Part shown: piece by piece, positions 8,010 through 19,665 of the stretch
How positions within the stretch are numbered: the stretch's first letter is position 1
Layout: every line of letters begins with the position of its first letter
DNA from: Labilibaculum sp. K2S
GTDB lineage: Bacteria; Bacteroidota; Bacteroidia; Bacteroidales; Marinifilaceae
DNA: 64,000 nt
Direction: 5' to 3'
Assembly: GCF_030372765.1 (NCBI RefSeq)
Contig: NZ_JAUCMW010000003.1
Span: forward strand, 124,001-188,000
Made by a program: the position numbers and the translations under genes
The notes under the pieces: model-generated
Databases searched by the model: none
Seen by the model: only the letters and a program-made list of their open reading frames with translations
Told to the model about the DNA's origin: nothing

Positions 8010-11000
8010 ATGTCTTCAAATACAATTAGTCAAAGAATTAGTTTTACTTCAAATAAAAATCAGCTTGCATATCCTGATTTTTTAGAGGTTCAATTAAAAT
8101 CTTTTCAAGACTTTTTTCAGCTGGAAACTACCCCGGAGAAAAGAAAGAACGAAGGATTATTTAAGGTATTTAGTGAGAATTTCCCAATTACTGATACTAG
8201 AAATAATTTCGTATTGGAGTTTCTCGACTATTTTGTTGATCCACCCCGCTACGCAATCGAAGAATGTATCGAAAGAGGCTTAACTTATAGTGTTCCACTT
8301 AAAGCAAAGCTAAAACTTTACTGTACCGATCCAGAACATGAGGATTTTGATACTGTGATTCAGGATGTATATCTTGGAACAGTTCCTTATATGACGGAAA
8401 AAGGTACTTTCGTAGTAAACGGAGCAGAACGTGTTGTTGTCTCTCAACTTCATCGTTCACCTGGTGTGTTCTTTGGACAAAGTGTACACGCTAACGGAAC
8501 CAAGTTATATTCTGCCAGAATTATTCCATTTAAAGGTTCTTGGATTGAGTTTGCAACAGACATTAATAATGTGATGTTTGCTTACATAGATCGTAAGAAA
8601 AAACTTCCTGTAACTACATTATTACGTGCAATTGGTTATGAAAGTGATAAAGAAATTTTAGAAATTTTTGATCTGGCTGATGAAATTAAAGTTTCTAAAA
8701 GCGGACTCAAAAAAATTGTAGGTCGTAAACTTGCCGCCCGTGTTCTTAAGTCGTGGATTGAAGACTTTGTGGATGAAGATACTGGAGAGGTTGTATCTAT
8801 TGAACGTAACGAGGTAATTATAGATCGTGAGACCATACTTGAACCAGAACATATAGAAGAAATTCTTGAGTCAGGAGCAAAGACTATTTTATTGCATAAA
8901 GAGGAGCAAAATCTTGCTGATTATGCAATTATCTATAATACTTTGCAGAAAGATCCTTGTAACTCTGAAAAAGAAGCAGTTCTTCATATTTATCGTCAGT
9001 TAAGAAATTCTGAGCCACCAGATGAGGCTACAGCCCGAGACGTAATTGATAAATTATTTTTCTCTGACAAGCGTTATGATTTAGGTGACGTTGGTAGATA
9101 CCGTATCAATAAAAAGTTAGGCCTAAATACGGCCAATGATACTAAAGTATTAACCAAGGAGGATATTATTGAAATTATCAAGTATTTGATAAAACTATTG
9201 AATGCACGTACTGATGTTGATGATATTGATCACCTTAGTAATCGTCGCGTTCGTACTGTTGGAGAACAACTCCACACTCAATTCGGTGTTGGTTTAGCCC
9301 GTATGGCCCGTACTATTCGTGAAAGAATGAATGTTCGTGACAATGAGGTGTTTACTCCAATCGATTTGATTAATTCAAAAACATTATCTTCTGTAATTAA
9401 TTCCTTTTTTGGAACAAATGCTTTATCTCAATTCATGGATCAAACGAATCCTTTGGCTGAGATAACACATAAAAGAAGAATGTCAGCACTTGGACCAGGT
9501 GGTCTTTCCCGGGAAAGAGCAGGTTTTGAGGTTCGAGATGTACACTATACTCATTATGGGCGCTTATGTCCTATTGAAACTCCTGAGGGACCAAATATTG
9601 GTCTGATTTCGTCTTTGTGTGTTTACGCAAAGATTAATAATCTTGGATTTATTGAAACTCCATACCGTAAGGTTGTAGATGGAAAGGTTGATTTATCTCT
9701 TGAGGGAATAAATTATTTATCGGCTGAAGAAGAAGAAGGGTTAATAATTGCTCAGGCAAATGCACCTATAAATGATGATGGATCTTTTGTTAATGCAAAA
9801 GCAAAATCTCGTATGGATGGTGATTTCCCTTTTGAGGAAGTTCATAAGTTAAATTTGATGGACGTTGCTCCTAATCAAATTGCATCTATCGCGGCTTCTT
9901 TAATTCCATTCCTTGAGCATGATGATGCTAACCGTGCTTTGATGGGATCTAATATGATGCGTCAGGCTGTACCGGTTATTAGTCCTGAATCACCTATTGT
10001 TGGAACGGGTTTGGAGGCGAATCTTGTAAGAGATTCAAGAACTCAGATCTGTGCAGAAGGGGATGGAGTAATTGAATTTGTTGATGCAACAAAAATTGTA
10101 ATTGATTACGAGCGTTCAGAAGAAGAGGTTTTTGTGAGTTTTGAAGGAAATAGTAAAACTTATTTACTTCCAAAATATGGCAAAACTAACCAGGGTACAA
10201 CAATGGATCTTAAGCCGATTGTAGCTAAGGGTGATAGAGTTGTTGCAGGTCAGATTCTGACTCAGGGCTATGCGACTCAATTAGGTGAACTTGCTTTAGG
10301 GCGTAATCTTAAAGTGGCATTTATGCCTTGGAAAGGTTACAACTATGAGGATGCGATTGTTATTTCGGAACGGATTGTTAAGGATGATGTATTTACTTCG
10401 GTTCACGTTGATGAATACACATTGGAAGTTCGTGATACTAAACGTGGTATGGAAGAGTTAACCTCTGATATTCCTAATGTTAGTGAAGAAGCAACACGAA
10501 ATCTTGATGAGAATGGACTAATTCGGATTGGTGCCACAGTTGAGCCTGGAGATATCTTAATTGGTAAGATTACTCCAAAAGGTGAGTCTGACCCTTCTCC
10601 GGAAGAAAAATTACTTCGTGCTATTTTTGGTGATAAGGCTGGTGATGTAAAAGATGCTTCATTGAAAGCTTCACCTTCATTGCGAGGTGTAATTATCAAC
10701 AAGAAGTTGTTCTCCCGTTCAATGCGCGATCGCAAGTCGAAGCAATCAGATAAGCCTTTAATTGCAAAATTGGATGAAGAACTTGCTAATCAGATTCACG
10801 AGTTAAAGATTCGATTGGTAGATAAATTGTTTATTCTGGTAAATGGAAAAACATCTCAAGGGGTTAAGGATTACTTAAATGTTGATGTAATCACTAAGGG
10901 AGTTAAGTTTACTCAGAAGCTTTTAGCGGATATTAACTACTTGGAAATTAATCCTAGTAAGTGGACTACCGATAAAGATAAAAACGATACCATTAAAAAA

Positions 11001-11822
11001 TTACTGCACAATTACATCATTAAGTACAAAGAACTTCAGGGTGCTAATAAGCGTAAGAAATATAATGTTACCATTGGAGATGAGATGCCAGCAGGCATTA
11101 TTCAGATGGCTAAAGTTTATGTGGCTAAGAAGCGTAAACTCCAAATTGGTGATAAAATGGCAGGTCGACATGGTAACAAAGGTATCGTATCACGTGTAGT
11201 GCGTGAAGAAGATATGCCTTTCCTTGAAGACGGAACTACGGTAGATATTTGTTTGAATCCACTTGGTGTGCCATCTCGTATGAACCTTGGTCAGGTGTTT
11301 GAAACTGTACTTGGTTGGGCTGGCAAAGAACTGGGATTGAAATTTGCTACTCCTATCTTTGACGGTGCAACTCTGGATGAGATAACTGAATATACTGATA
11401 GAGCTGGAGTTCCAGCCTTTGGTAAAGCTTATTTACACGATGGTGGTACCGGACTTCGATTTGATCAGCCAGCAACAGTAGGTGTTATTTACATGCTGAA
11501 ACTGGGTCACATGGTTGATGATAAAATGCATGCACGTTCTATCGGACCTTATTCACTGATTACTCAGCAACCTCTAGGAGGTAAGGCACAGTTTGGTGGT
11601 CAGCGTTTTGGAGAGATGGAGGTTTGGGCTCTTGAGGCCTTTGGTGCGGCTCATATCTTACAGGAAATCCTTACCGTTAAATCGGATGATGTAGTGGGTA
11701 GAGCGAAAGCTTACGAAGCTATTGTTAAGGGTGATCCAATGCCTAGTCCTGGAATACCGGAATCTCTTAATGTATTATTACATGAACTAAGAGGTTTAGG
11801 GTTGAGCGTTAAATTAGTATAA
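8010..11822 (+). CDS. rpoB: DNA-directed RNA polymerase subunit beta
   Basis: 1270 residues, a normal Bacteroidota length. Recognisable blocks include [13 protein letters not shown] near residue 150, the rifampicin region ([47 protein letters not shown]), [25 protein letters not shown] and the C-terminal [30 protein letters not shown]. The rifampicin-contact residues look wild type (S-QFMDQ-N, H-KRR, L). It forms the catalytic core with rpoC. Confidence 0.98.
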   Translation: MSSNTISQRISFTSNKNQLAYPDFLEVQLKSFQDFFQLETTPEKRKNEGLFKVFSENFPITDTRNNFVLEFLDYFVDPPRYAIEECIERGLTYSVPLKAKLKLYCTDPEHEDFDTVIQDVYLGTVPYMTEKGTFVVNGAERVVVSQLHRSPGVFFGQSVHANGTKLYSARIIPFKGSWIEFATDINNVMFAYIDRKKKLPVTTLLRAIGYESDKEILEIFDLADEIKVSKSGLKKIVGRKLAARVLKSWIEDFVDEDTGEVVSIERNEVIIDRETILEPEHIEEILESGAKTILLHKEEQNLADYAIIYNTLQKDPCNSEKEAVLHIYRQLRNSEPPDEATARDVIDKLFFSDKRYDLGDVGRYRINKKLGLNTANDTKVLTKEDIIEIIKYLIKLLNARTDVDDIDHLSNRRVRTVGEQLHTQFGVGLARMARTIRERMNVRDNEVFTPIDLINSKTLSSVINSFFGTNALSQFMDQTNPLAEITHKRRMSALGPGGLSRERAGFEVRDVHYTHYGRLCPIETPEGPNIGLISSLCVYAKINNLGFIETPYRKVVDGKVDLSLEGINYLSAEEEEGLIIAQANAPINDDGSFVNAKAKSRMDGDFPFEEVHKLNLMDVAPNQIASIAASLIPFLEHDDANRALMGSNMMRQAVPVISPESPIVGTGLEANLVRDSRTQICAEGDGVIEFVDATKIVIDYERSEEEVFVSFEGNSKTYLLPKYGKTNQGTTMDLKPIVAKGDRVVAGQILTQGYATQLGELALGRNLKVAFMPWKGYNYEDAIVISERIVKDDVFTSVHVDEYTLEVRDTKRGMEELTSDIPNVSEEATRNLDENGLIRIGATVEPGDILIGKITPKGESDPSPEEKLLRAIFGDKAGDVKDASLKASPSLRGVIINKKLFSRSMRDRKSKQSDKPLIAKLDEELANQIHELKIRLVDKLFILVNGKTSQGVKDYLNVDVITKGVKFTQKLLADINYLEINPSKWTTDKDKNDTIKKLLHNYIIKYKELQGANKRKKYNVTIGDEMPAGIIQMAKVYVAKKRKLQIGDKMAGRHGNKGIVSRVVREEDMPFLEDGTTVDICLNPLGVPSRMNLGQVFETVLGWAGKELGLKFATPIFDGATLDEITEYTDRAGVPAFGKAYLHDGGTGLRFDQPATVGVIYMLKLGHMVDDKMHARSIGPYSLITQQPLGGKAQFGGQRFGEMEVWALEAFGAAHILQEILTVKSDDVVGRAKAYEAIVKGDPMPSPGIPESLNVLLHELRGLGLSVKLV

Positions 11823-11835
11823 GCCTTATTATAAA

Positions 11836-11862
11836 GCGAATGTTGGGTTTCCCGGCATTCGC
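11836..11862 (+). other. 12-bp hairpin between rpoB and rpoC
   Basis: GCGAATGTTGGG (11836-11847) pairs with CCCGGCATTCGC (11851-11862), with two G-T pairs, around a TTT loop. No T run follows, so it is unlikely to stop transcription; processing or mRNA stability is more likely. Same build as the tuf/tRNA-Trp hairpin at 4876-4904. Confidence 0.55.
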
Positions 11863-11903
11863 CTTGCTTGAAACAAAATTGTTAATTTCCTAATTTTCAA
11901 CAT

Positions 11904-14900
11904 ATGGCATTCAGAAGAGATAACAAAGTAAAGAGTAGTTTTACAAAAATCTCTATCAGTCTCGCTTCACCGGAAGAGATCTTAGAAAGATCCAGTGGTG
12001 AAGTTTTAAAGCCTGAAACCATCAACTATCGTACTTATAAGCCAGAACGCGACGGATTATTCTGTGAAAGAATTTTCGGTCCTGTAAAAGATTATGAGTG
12101 CCATTGTGGTAAATACAAACGAATCCGATACAGAGGAATTGTTTGTGACCGATGTGGTGTTGAGGTAACCGAGAAAAAGGTTAGACGTGAACGAATGGGA
12201 CACATTCAATTAGTCGTACCTGTTGCCCACATTTGGTATTTTAAATCGTTGCCAAATAAAATAGGTTACCTTTTAGGTTTACCTACTAAAAAGCTTGATT
12301 CTATTATTTACTACGAAAGATATGTAGTAATTAATGCCGGAATTAAAGCGGCTGACGGAATAAAATACCTTGATTTCCTTACAGAAGAGGAGTATCTTGA
12401 TATTATAGATGAACTTCCTGCAGATCAGCAGCATCTTGATGATGATGATCCAAATAAATTCATCGCTCAAATGGGTGCTAATGCTTTATTCAGCCTTTTA
12501 GCCCGTTTGGATCTTGACGCTCTATCATATGATTTGCGTCATAAAGCAAATACTGAAACTTCTCAGCAGCGTAAAAATGAAGCTTTAAAAAGACTTCAGG
12601 TTACTGAGTCTTTCCGTGAATCACAAGGAGTAAACCGTCCTGAATGGATGATTGTTAAGGTTGTTCCTGTAATTCCACCGGAATTACGTCCTTTGGTTCC
12701 ATTGGATGGTGGACGTTTTGCAACTTCCGATTTGAATGATTTGTACAGAAGAGTTATCATCCGTAACAATCGTTTAAAAAGACTTATCGAAATCAAAGCA
12801 CCCGAAGTAATTCTTCGAAATGAGAAGCGTATGCTTCAGGAAGCTGTTGATTCATTATTTGATAATTCCCGTAAATCGAATGCAGTTAAGACAGAAAACA
12901 ACCGTCCGCTTAAATCACTTTCAGATTCATTGAAAGGTAAGCAAGGTCGTTTCCGTCAAAACTTGTTGGGTAAGCGTGTTGATTACTCTGCACGTTCGGT
13001 AATTGTTGTTGGACCTGATTTGAAAATGCACGAATGTGGTTTGCCTAAAGATATGGCGGCTGAGCTTTATAAGCCATTTGTTATTCGAAAATTGATCGAA
13101 CGCGGTATCGTAAAAACAGTAAAGTCGGCGAAGAAGATTGTTGATCGTAAAGATCCTGTTGTTTGGGACATTCTTGAGAATGTACTAAAAGGACATCCGG
13201 TTCTTCTTAACCGTGCTCCTACTCTTCACCGTTTGGGTATTCAATCATTCCAACCTAAGTTGATTGAAGGAAAAGCAATTCGTTTGCATCCTTTAGCATG
13301 TACTGGTTTTAATGCGGATTTTGATGGTGACCAGATGGCGGTACATTTACCTTTAGGTAATGAAGCCATTTTGGAAGCCCAAATGTTGATGTTGTGTTCT
13401 CACAATATTTTGAATCCTGCTAATGGTGCTCCGGTAACCGTTCCTTCTCAGGATATGGTACTTGGATTGTATTACATTACCAAGGCCCGAAAAGGTGGTA
13501 AAGGAGAAGGTTTAAGTTTTTACTCAGCAGAGGAAGCGATGATTGCTTACAATGAGAAAGCAGTTGATCTTCACAGTCAGATTAAAGTAAAAGTTAAAGA
13601 TCTAAATGAGAACGATGAATTGGTTGATACAACAGTTGAAACAACCATCGGTAGAATCATTTTGAATGAAGCAACTCCTCTTGGAGCAGGTTTTATTAAT
13701 CAATTGATTACTAAAAAGGCACTTAGAGATATTATTGGATTTATTTTCAAGAAATGTGGTGTACATGCTTGTGCCAACTTCCTTGATGATATTAAAGATC
13801 TGGGATATCTTAAAGCTTTTGAAGGTGGATTATCGTTTAACCTTTCTGATGTTACGGTACCTGAAGAAAAAGAGGCTTTAGTAGCTGATGGTTATGCTCA
13901 GGTGGAAGAGGTGTTGAGTAACTACAACATGGGTTTCATTACGAATAATGAGCGTTACAATCAGATTATTGATATTTGGACGCATGTTAATGCGAACCTT
14001 ACTCAAACTTTAATGACTCAGTTGGCTGAAGATAATCAGGGATTCAACTCTGTTTATATGATGCTTGACTCAGGAGCTCGTGGATCCAGAGAACAGATTC
14101 GTCAGCTTGGTGGTATGAGGGGATTGATGGCTAAACCACAAAAATCAGGTGCTACAGGAGGTCAGATTATTGAAAATCCAATTCTTTCTAACTTTAAGGA
14201 AGGTTTGTCAGTTCTCGAGTACTTTATTTCAACTCACGGTGCTCGTAAAGGTTTGGCGGATACGGCTCTTAAAACGGCTGATGCAGGATACTTAACCCGT
14301 CGTTTGGTTGATGTAGCACAAGATGTTATTATCAACGAACAGGATTGTGGTACTTTACGTGGACTTACGACTGCGGCAATTAAAAATCAGGAAGAGGTTG
14401 TAGCTTCATTGTTTGAGAGATTGCTTGGTAGAACTACTGTACATGATATTTTCCATCCTATTTCAGGTCAATTGATTGTTGAAGCAGGTGAGGAAATAAC
14501 AGAAGAGATTGCCCAGCAAATTGAGAATTCTCCGATTGAAAAAGTGGAGATTCGTTCTGTATTGACTTGTGAGTCGAAACGAGGAGTATGTGCAAAATGT
14601 TATGGACGTAATCTGGCAACTGGTATAGCTGTTCAAAAAGGAGAAGCTGTTGGTGTTATTGCAGCTCAGTCTATTGGAGAGCCGGGAACACAGCTTACGC
14701 TTCGTACTTTCCACGTAGGGGGTACAGCAGGTAACACTTCTGCAGAGAATTCTGTTGTATCTAAATACAATGGTTATGCTGTGTTTGATGAGTTACGTAC
14801 CGTTGAGCACAAAACTGAGGATAATAAAAAGTACGATGTTGTTATCGGTCGTTTGGCTGAATTACGTATTGTTGATAGAAATACCAATATTACATTAACA

Positions 14901-16169
14901 ACACATGCAATACCATACGGGTCTAAATTGTACATTAAAGATGGTCAGGATGTTAAGATAGACGATCTTCTTTGTGAATGGGATCCATACAATGCAATGA
15001 TCATTACTGAATTTTCAGGAAAGGTTTCATTTGATAATTTGATTGAAGGAATTACTTTCAGTCAGGAGTCTGATGAGGCAACAGGTTTTGCTGAAAAAGT
15101 GGTAATAGAATCTAAAGATAAATCTAAAAATGCCGGGGTTAAGATTTTAAATTCCAAAGGTGATGTTTTAAAATCTTACAATTTACCAGTAGGTGCTCAC
15201 GTTTCTGTAGCTGAAGGTGAAATGGTTTTGGCAGGTCAGTCATTGGTGAAAATTCCAAGAGCTGTTGGTAAAGCTGGTGATATCACCGGTGGACTTCCAA
15301 GGGTGACTGAGTTGTTCGAGGCACGTAATCCTTCTAATCCTGCTGTAGTTTCAGAGGTAGACGGGGAGATTAGCTTCGGAAAAATTAAGCGTGGTAATCG
15401 TGAAGTTATCGTTACAACTAAAGGAGAAGATGTTAGAAAGTATTTAGTACCACTTTCAAGACAAATTCTTGTACAGGAGAACGATTATGTAAGAGCTGGA
15501 ACTCCATTATCTGATGGTGCAACAACTCCTGCTGATATTCTTGCGATTAAAGGACCAACCAAAGTACAGGAATATATCGTGAATGAAGTTCAGGATGTAT
15601 ACCGTATGCAGGGTGTGAAGATTAACGACAAGCACTTTGAAATTATCGTTCGTCAGATGATGCGTAAGGTAATTATCGATGACCAAGGGGATACAAGATT
15701 CCTGGAAAAACAAATTATCGATAAGATGGCTATCATGGCAGAAAATGATGAAATTTTCGGTAAGAAAGTTGTTGTTGATGGGGGTGATTCAGAAGAATTG
15801 AAACCTGGAATGATTGTTACTTCTAGAAAACTGAGAGATGTAAACTCAGTATTGAGAAGAAGAGACTTGAAACTGGTTGACGCTCGTGATGCAATTCCTG
15901 CAACCTCTACTCAAATTCTTCAAGGTATTACCCGAGCTGCTCTTCAGACTAAGAGTTTTATCTCAGCTGCTTCTTTCCAGGAAACAACTAAGGTTCTTAA
16001 TGAAGCTGCAATTAGCGGTAAAATTGATAATCTTGAAGGTTTGAAAGAGAATGTTATTTGTGGTCACCTTATTCCTGCTGGTACTGGTTTACGCGAGTAC
16101 AGGGATATAGTTGTCGGTGCAAAAGCTGAATACGAAAAACTGTTAGATTCTAAGTCAAGAGAATATTAA
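11904..16169 (+). CDS. rpoC: DNA-directed RNA polymerase subunit beta'
   Basis: 1421 residues. Visible landmarks are the N-terminal zinc site ([23 protein letters not shown]), the clamp and rudder region, the catalytic metal loop [15 protein letters not shown], the trigger-loop region ([19 protein letters not shown]) and the second zinc site ([16 protein letters not shown]). The C-terminus ends in the usual [17 protein letters not shown] helix. Last gene of the superoperon; a strong terminator follows. Confidence 0.98.
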   Translation: MAFRRDNKVKSSFTKISISLASPEEILERSSGEVLKPETINYRTYKPERDGLFCERIFGPVKDYECHCGKYKRIRYRGIVCDRCGVEVTEKKVRRERMGHIQLVVPVAHIWYFKSLPNKIGYLLGLPTKKLDSIIYYERYVVINAGIKAADGIKYLDFLTEEEYLDIIDELPADQQHLDDDDPNKFIAQMGANALFSLLARLDLDALSYDLRHKANTETSQQRKNEALKRLQVTESFRESQGVNRPEWMIVKVVPVIPPELRPLVPLDGGRFATSDLNDLYRRVIIRNNRLKRLIEIKAPEVILRNEKRMLQEAVDSLFDNSRKSNAVKTENNRPLKSLSDSLKGKQGRFRQNLLGKRVDYSARSVIVVGPDLKMHECGLPKDMAAELYKPFVIRKLIERGIVKTVKSAKKIVDRKDPVVWDILENVLKGHPVLLNRAPTLHRLGIQSFQPKLIEGKAIRLHPLACTGFNADFDGDQMAVHLPLGNEAILEAQMLMLCSHNILNPANGAPVTVPSQDMVLGLYYITKARKGGKGEGLSFYSAEEAMIAYNEKAVDLHSQIKVKVKDLNENDELVDTTVETTIGRIILNEATPLGAGFINQLITKKALRDIIGFIFKKCGVHACANFLDDIKDLGYLKAFEGGLSFNLSDVTVPEEKEALVADGYAQVEEVLSNYNMGFITNNERYNQIIDIWTHVNANLTQTLMTQLAEDNQGFNSVYMMLDSGARGSREQIRQLGGMRGLMAKPQKSGATGGQIIENPILSNFKEGLSVLEYFISTHGARKGLADTALKTADAGYLTRRLVDVAQDVIINEQDCGTLRGLTTAAIKNQEEVVASLFERLLGRTTVHDIFHPISGQLIVEAGEEITEEIAQQIENSPIEKVEIRSVLTCESKRGVCAKCYGRNLATGIAVQKGEAVGVIAAQSIGEPGTQLTLRTFHVGGTAGNTSAENSVVSKYNGYAVFDELRTVEHKTEDNKKYDVVIGRLAELRIVDRNTNITLTTHAIPYGSKLYIKDGQDVKIDDLLCEWDPYNAMIITEFSGKVSFDNLIEGITFSQESDEATGFAEKVVIESKDKSKNAGVKILNSKGDVLKSYNLPVGAHVSVAEGEMVLAGQSLVKIPRAVGKAGDITGGLPRVTELFEARNPSNPAVVSEVDGEISFGKIKRGNREVIVTTKGEDVRKYLVPLSRQILVQENDYVRAGTPLSDGATTPADILAIKGPTKVQEYIVNEVQDVYRMQGVKINDKHFEIIVRQMMRKVIIDDQGDTRFLEKQIIDKMAIMAENDEIFGKKVVVDGGDSEELKPGMIVTSRKLRDVNSVLRRRDLKLVDARDAIPATSTQILQGITRAALQTKSFISAASFQETTKVLNEAAISGKIDNLEGLKENVICGHLIPAGTGLREYRDIVVGAKAEYEKLLDSKSREY

Positions 16170-16188
16170 GAGTTACTCTAAGTTATAT

Positions 16189-16222
16189 AAAGGGTGTTTT
16201 CAAATTGAAAACACCCTTTTTT
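16189..16222 (+). terminator. Intrinsic terminator of rpoC
   Basis: AAAGGGTGTTTTC (16189-16201) pairs perfectly with GAAAACACCCTTT (16207-16219) around a 5-base loop, running into a T tract. Confidence 0.9.
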
Positions 16223-16299
16223 ATTAGCTATTTAATCGGAATAGGGAATATTTTCATAATTTAGCAGGAAGACAAATTTTTTAATTATAAAAAACAATC

Positions 16300-16623
16300 A
16301 TGAACGATAAAAAACAATCTAACCAAATAGATATTCAATTGAAGGAAGATGTTGCTCAGGGAACTTATTCAAACCTTGCTGTAATAACTCATTCCAGTTC
16401 AGAATTTGTTGTGGATTTTGTGAGAATCATGCCTGGAATTCCAAAAGCTGATGTTAAATCTCGAATTATACTTACACCAGAGCATGCAAAGAGACTGATG
16501 CTTGCTTTACAAGATAACATTCGAAAATTTGAATCGCTTCATGGAGCGATAAAAATTGAAGAAAACCACGGACCACAAGGTACTGTAATGCCTATGGGTT
16601 TTGGCCCTACGGGGCAAGCGTAA
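16300..16623 (+). CDS. DUF3467 family protein
   Basis: 107 residues, MNDKKQSNQIDIQLKEDVAQGTYSNLAVITHSSSEFVVDF..., with the DUF3467 core (GTYSN, EFVVDFVRIMPG, SRIILTPEHAKRLMLALQDNI). The family is small, soluble, widespread and of unknown function; in Bacteroidota it often follows rpoC, as here. Normal length. The C-terminus is glycine/proline-rich (GPQGTVMPMGFGPTG). Nothing in the sequence gives a reaction. Confidence 0.85.
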   Translation: MNDKKQSNQIDIQLKEDVAQGTYSNLAVITHSSSEFVVDFVRIMPGIPKADVKSRIILTPEHAKRLMLALQDNIRKFESLHGAIKIEENHGPQGTVMPMGFGPTGQA

Positions 16624-16642
16624 TATCAAGCATATAAATATG

Positions 16643-16673
16643 AATCGGGAAATAGTTATTATTTTCCGGTTTT
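16643..16673. terminator. Bidirectional terminator between DUF3467 gene and cstA
   Basis: AATCGGGAAAT (16643-16653) pairs with ATTTTCCGGTT (16661-16671) around a 7-base loop, including G-T pairs, in the gap between two converging genes. The T tracts are short. Confidence 0.55.
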
Positions 16674-16699
16674 GTTATTATTTATGGTATGCGATCATA

Positions 16700-18145
16700 T
16701 TACTTGTGGTTTTTGAATGTTTTTTTGTTACTTATCAGGAACCAAATAAATGTTGCACTTGCTATAAGTATTCCTAATAGAATACCCAATTGTGAGTCTA
16801 TTGCAAGTCCTCCATTTTTGTTGGGTGCAACTAATAAATAAGTAAAGCATATTGCAGTCATAAATAGAGCAGGAATGCTTAGAGGTAAATGATTTTTGCC
16901 TTTTTTAGCCAAATATACAGCCGCTGTCCATAACATAACCATAGAAAGAATTTGGTTGGATAAACCCAAATATTTCCAAATGGTAGAAAACTCAAGTTGA
17001 GATAGTATAAACCCAAGAGCGAATAACGGTATCGATACTAATAATCTGTTTTTTATCGATTTTTGATTGTAGTTAAAGATATCAGCTATTGTAAGTCGGG
17101 CACTTCGAAATGCAGTGTCACCCGTTGTAATAGGGCAGGCAATTACTCCAATAATTGCGAATATAGCTCCGGTTTTTCCCAGCCAGGTATTGCATATTTC
17201 ATTAACAATCCAAGCAGGGTTGTGGCCGGAAGAGATTGTGGAATTTAAATCGCTGGTATTACCGAAGAAGTTCATGGCGGCAGTAGCCCAAATAATAGCT
17301 ACGATTCCCTCAGCAATCATCGCTCCATAAAATACAGGTCGCCCAAAACTTTCTTTTTTCATACAGCGGGCCATCATTGGCGATTGGGTGGAATGAAATC
17401 CTGAAATGGCGCCACAGGAAATTACAATAAACATCATTGGATATATAATATTCTGTGTGGGATTTACATGAAGGTTTTTTAGTTCTCCAAATGATATTTC
17501 ATTCAAAATTAAAGCTCCTGTTGCACTTTTGAAAATCATTATACCGGCTATACTTACTGCCATGAGCAATAATGCGAATCCAAAAAGAGGATAAATTTTA
17601 CCGATAATTTTATTAATAGGTAGTAGAGTTGCAAGAAGATAATATGCGAATATTCCATAAAGCCACCAGTTTAGACCACCTCCTGTAAAATCAGTAAGTA
17701 ATCCTGCAGGACCGGTCACGAAAGCAACACCAACAAATAAGAGTAATAAGATTGTGAAAATCCTTATAAAATTCTGAATGCCAGTGCCTAAATATTTGCC
17801 AACGATCTCAGGAAGACTGGCTCCTTCGCTCCTAATGGAAAGCATACCTGAAAAATAATCATGGCTGGCTCCTATAAATATACACCCTAAAACAATCCAA
17901 ATATATGCAATGGGTCCATACATGGCTCCTAAAATTGCTCCGAATATGGGGCCCAAACCTGCAATGTTTAGAAATTGAATGGTAAACATTTTCCAAGTTG
18001 GCATGGGTATAAAATCAACACCGTCTTCCAGTCTAACAGCTGGAGTTTTAATCGTGTCATCAGCACCGAAAAATCGTTCGATAAATCTACCATAGAAAAT
18101 GTATCCAAGTACTAATGCCAAAATTGCGCTAAAAAATGTAATCAT
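16700..18145 (-). CDS. cstA: CstA-family carbon starvation / peptide or pyruvate transporter
   Basis: 481 residues with about 12-13 hydrophobic helices and the CstA N-terminal signature (FYGRFIERFFGADDTIKTPA, DGVDFIPMPTWKMFTIQFLNIAGLGPIFGAILGA) and GASHDYFSGMLSIRSEGASLPEIVGKYLG. This is the shorter Bacteroidota/Firmicutes type; E. coli CstA is about 700 residues. Characterised members import peptides or pyruvate under carbon limitation, but the substrate is not settled for this type. It is alone on the minus strand between DUF3467 and the ETF operon. Confidence 0.85.
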   Translation of the reverse strand: MITFFSAILALVLGYIFYGRFIERFFGADDTIKTPAVRLEDGVDFIPMPTWKMFTIQFLNIAGLGPIFGAILGAMYGPIAYIWIVLGCIFIGASHDYFSGMLSIRSEGASLPEIVGKYLGTGIQNFIRIFTILLLLFVGVAFVTGPAGLLTDFTGGGLNWWLYGIFAYYLLATLLPINKIIGKIYPLFGFALLLMAVSIAGIMIFKSATGALILNEISFGELKNLHVNPTQNIIYPMMFIVISCGAISGFHSTQSPMMARCMKKESFGRPVFYGAMIAEGIVAIIWATAAMNFFGNTSDLNSTISSGHNPAWIVNEICNTWLGKTGAIFAIIGVIACPITTGDTAFRSARLTIADIFNYNQKSIKNRLLVSIPLFALGFILSQLEFSTIWKYLGLSNQILSMVMLWTAAVYLAKKGKNHLPLSIPALFMTAICFTYLLVAPNKNGGLAIDSQLGILLGILIASATFIWFLISNKKTFKNHK

Positions 18146-18169
18146 GTTTTTTAATCTTATTTATTTAAA

Positions 18170-18177
18170 CAAATTTA
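18170..18177 (-). promoter_or_regulatory. Possible -7 element of cstA promoter
   Basis: On the minus strand this reads TAAATTTG, a perfect TAnnTTTG box about 25 bases before the cstA ATG. No good TTTG was found at the right distance upstream. Confidence 0.35.
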
Positions 18178-18481
18178 AAATTTTAATTGAAATACTATTT
18201 CATCGATAGTAAAGAGGCATAAGTTGTGAAAGTTTTTTTCGGATATCCGAATGGAGGAATGACAAAAAAAAATTTAAACCAGAAGAGTTTTGGTTCAAGT
18301 TGGTAAAGGAATTTGGAGTGTTGATAGGGAAAATATGCAAATATGTCGAATTATTTGTAAGCAAAATGGTTTTGTAATATTGTCAATAGTGTGATTATTA
18401 GCGTATTGTTATTGCGATAATTGATTCTAAAACTTAATTATTTTTTACTAATATCACCTGTTGTGTAACTCGCAATCTAGA
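18178..18481. other. Gene-free spacer between cstA and etfB
   Basis: About 300 AT-rich bases between two divergent genes. I see no credible reading frame, RNA gene or strong hairpin; it holds only the two promoter regions at its edges. Confidence 0.5.
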
Positions 18482-18512
18482 TTTGTTTTAAGTACTCTAA
18501 TCTTTATATTTG
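18482..18512 (+). promoter_or_regulatory. Promoter of the ETF / acyl-CoA dehydrogenase operon
   Basis: TTTG at 18482-18485 and TATATTTG at 18505-18512 with a 19-base spacer, an excellent match to the Bacteroidota consensus. It implies a leader of about 165 bases before etfB, which has no obvious structure. Confidence 0.75.
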
Positions 18513-18680
18513 CTAATCTCTGATTTTGAGAAATTCAATCATTTTGGAGCAAACCTGAATAAGGAAATATTAATTAGTGATTTGATGATTTATTTAACTT
18601 GGAGAATTACACATAGGTAGTTTGAAAATAAGTTTTTGTATAAATCTGAATTAGTTACAGATGTTAAAATAGATATTACA

Positions 18681-19556
18681 ATGAAAGGATTAAAAATTGT
18701 TGTTCTTGCTAAGCAGGTTCCCGATACCAGAAATGTTGGGAAGGATGCGATGAAAGCTGATGGAACCGTGAATAGAGCTGTATTACCAGCGATCTTCAAT
18801 CCTGAAGATTTAAATGCACTTGAGCAAGCGTTGCGTTTGAAAGATAAGTACCCTGGAACAGAAATTACACTTTTAACTATGGGACCTGGCAGAGCCGCTG
18901 AAATTATTCGTGAAGGTCTTTATCGTGGTGCTGATAATGGAATACTTTTATCGGATCGTGCTTTTGCGGGTTCTGATACATTGGCAACTTCTTATGCTCT
19001 TTCTTGTACCCTTAAAAAAATGGGTAAAATTGATATTATTATTGCAGGTCGTCAGGCAATCGATGGAGATACTGCTCAGGTTGGACCTCAGGTAGCCGAG
19101 AAACTGGGATTTCCTCAAATTACATATGCTGAAGAAGTGGTTTCAGCAGAAAAAGGGAAAATTGTAATTAAACGCCGTTTAGAGCGTGGTGTTGAGACTG
19201 TAGAAGGAACTTTACCTATGGTGGTAACAGTAAATGCTTCAGCTCCTGAGTGTCGTCCGCGCAATGCTAAATATGTAATGAAATACAAGCATGCCAGAGC
19301 TGTTTCTGAAATGCAGAATGCTGATGAAGATTACATCTTGTTGCACAACAACCGTCCTTATTTGAATATTGGCGAATGGAGTGTAAATGATATCGAAACT
19401 AAAGCAGAAGAGCTTGGTTTAACTGGATCTCCTACAAAGGTAAAAGCTATCGAAAATGTAGTTTTTCAAGCTAAAGAGGCTAAAGTTCTTGAGCCAACTG
19501 ATGCTGATATGGGTGAATTAATGAAAGAATTAATCGCTAACCATACCATCGGATAG
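18681..19556 (+). CDS. etfB: Electron transfer flavoprotein subunit beta
   Basis: 291 residues starting MKGLKIVVLAKQVPDTRNVG. The ETF-beta pattern is clear: N-terminal KQVPDT, FNPEDLNALEQALRLKD, then IIAGRQAIDGDTAQVGPQVAEKLGFPQITYAEEV (the recognition and AMP/FAD-domain part). It pairs with EtfA to carry electrons from acyl-CoA dehydrogenases, or in bifurcating complexes between NADH, ferredoxin and a dehydrogenase. I start at the ATG at 18681, not at upstream alternatives, because it opens the conserved first strand. etfA and an acyl-CoA dehydrogenase follow in the same direction. Confidence 0.95.
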   Translation: MKGLKIVVLAKQVPDTRNVGKDAMKADGTVNRAVLPAIFNPEDLNALEQALRLKDKYPGTEITLLTMGPGRAAEIIREGLYRGADNGILLSDRAFAGSDTLATSYALSCTLKKMGKIDIIIAGRQAIDGDTAQVGPQVAEKLGFPQITYAEEVVSAEKGKIVIKRRLERGVETVEGTLPMVVTVNASAPECRPRNAKYVMKYKHARAVSEMQNADEDYILLHNNRPYLNIGEWSVNDIETKAEELGLTGSPTKVKAIENVVFQAKEAKVLEPTDADMGELMKELIANHTIG

Positions 19557-19570
19557 CAGTTAACCAGGTT

Positions 19571-19637
19571 ACAGTTCCCAGTTCCCGGTTGTCAGTTGTT
19601 TTTACACTGTTCACTGTTTACTGATTACTGTTCTCTG
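19571..19637. repeat. CAGT/ACTG-rich repeat between etfB and etfA
   Basis: The left half repeats CAGTTCC/CAGT-type words (ACAGTTCCCAGTTCCCGG...CAGT), and the right half repeats ACTG-type words (CACTGTTCACTG, TTACTGATTACTG). The two halves are roughly inverted and could fold imperfectly. Such tracts are seen between genes in Bacteroidota; function unknown. Confidence 0.55.
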
Positions 19638-19665
19638 TAAAAGTGGAATTTAAAAATTTAAAACC

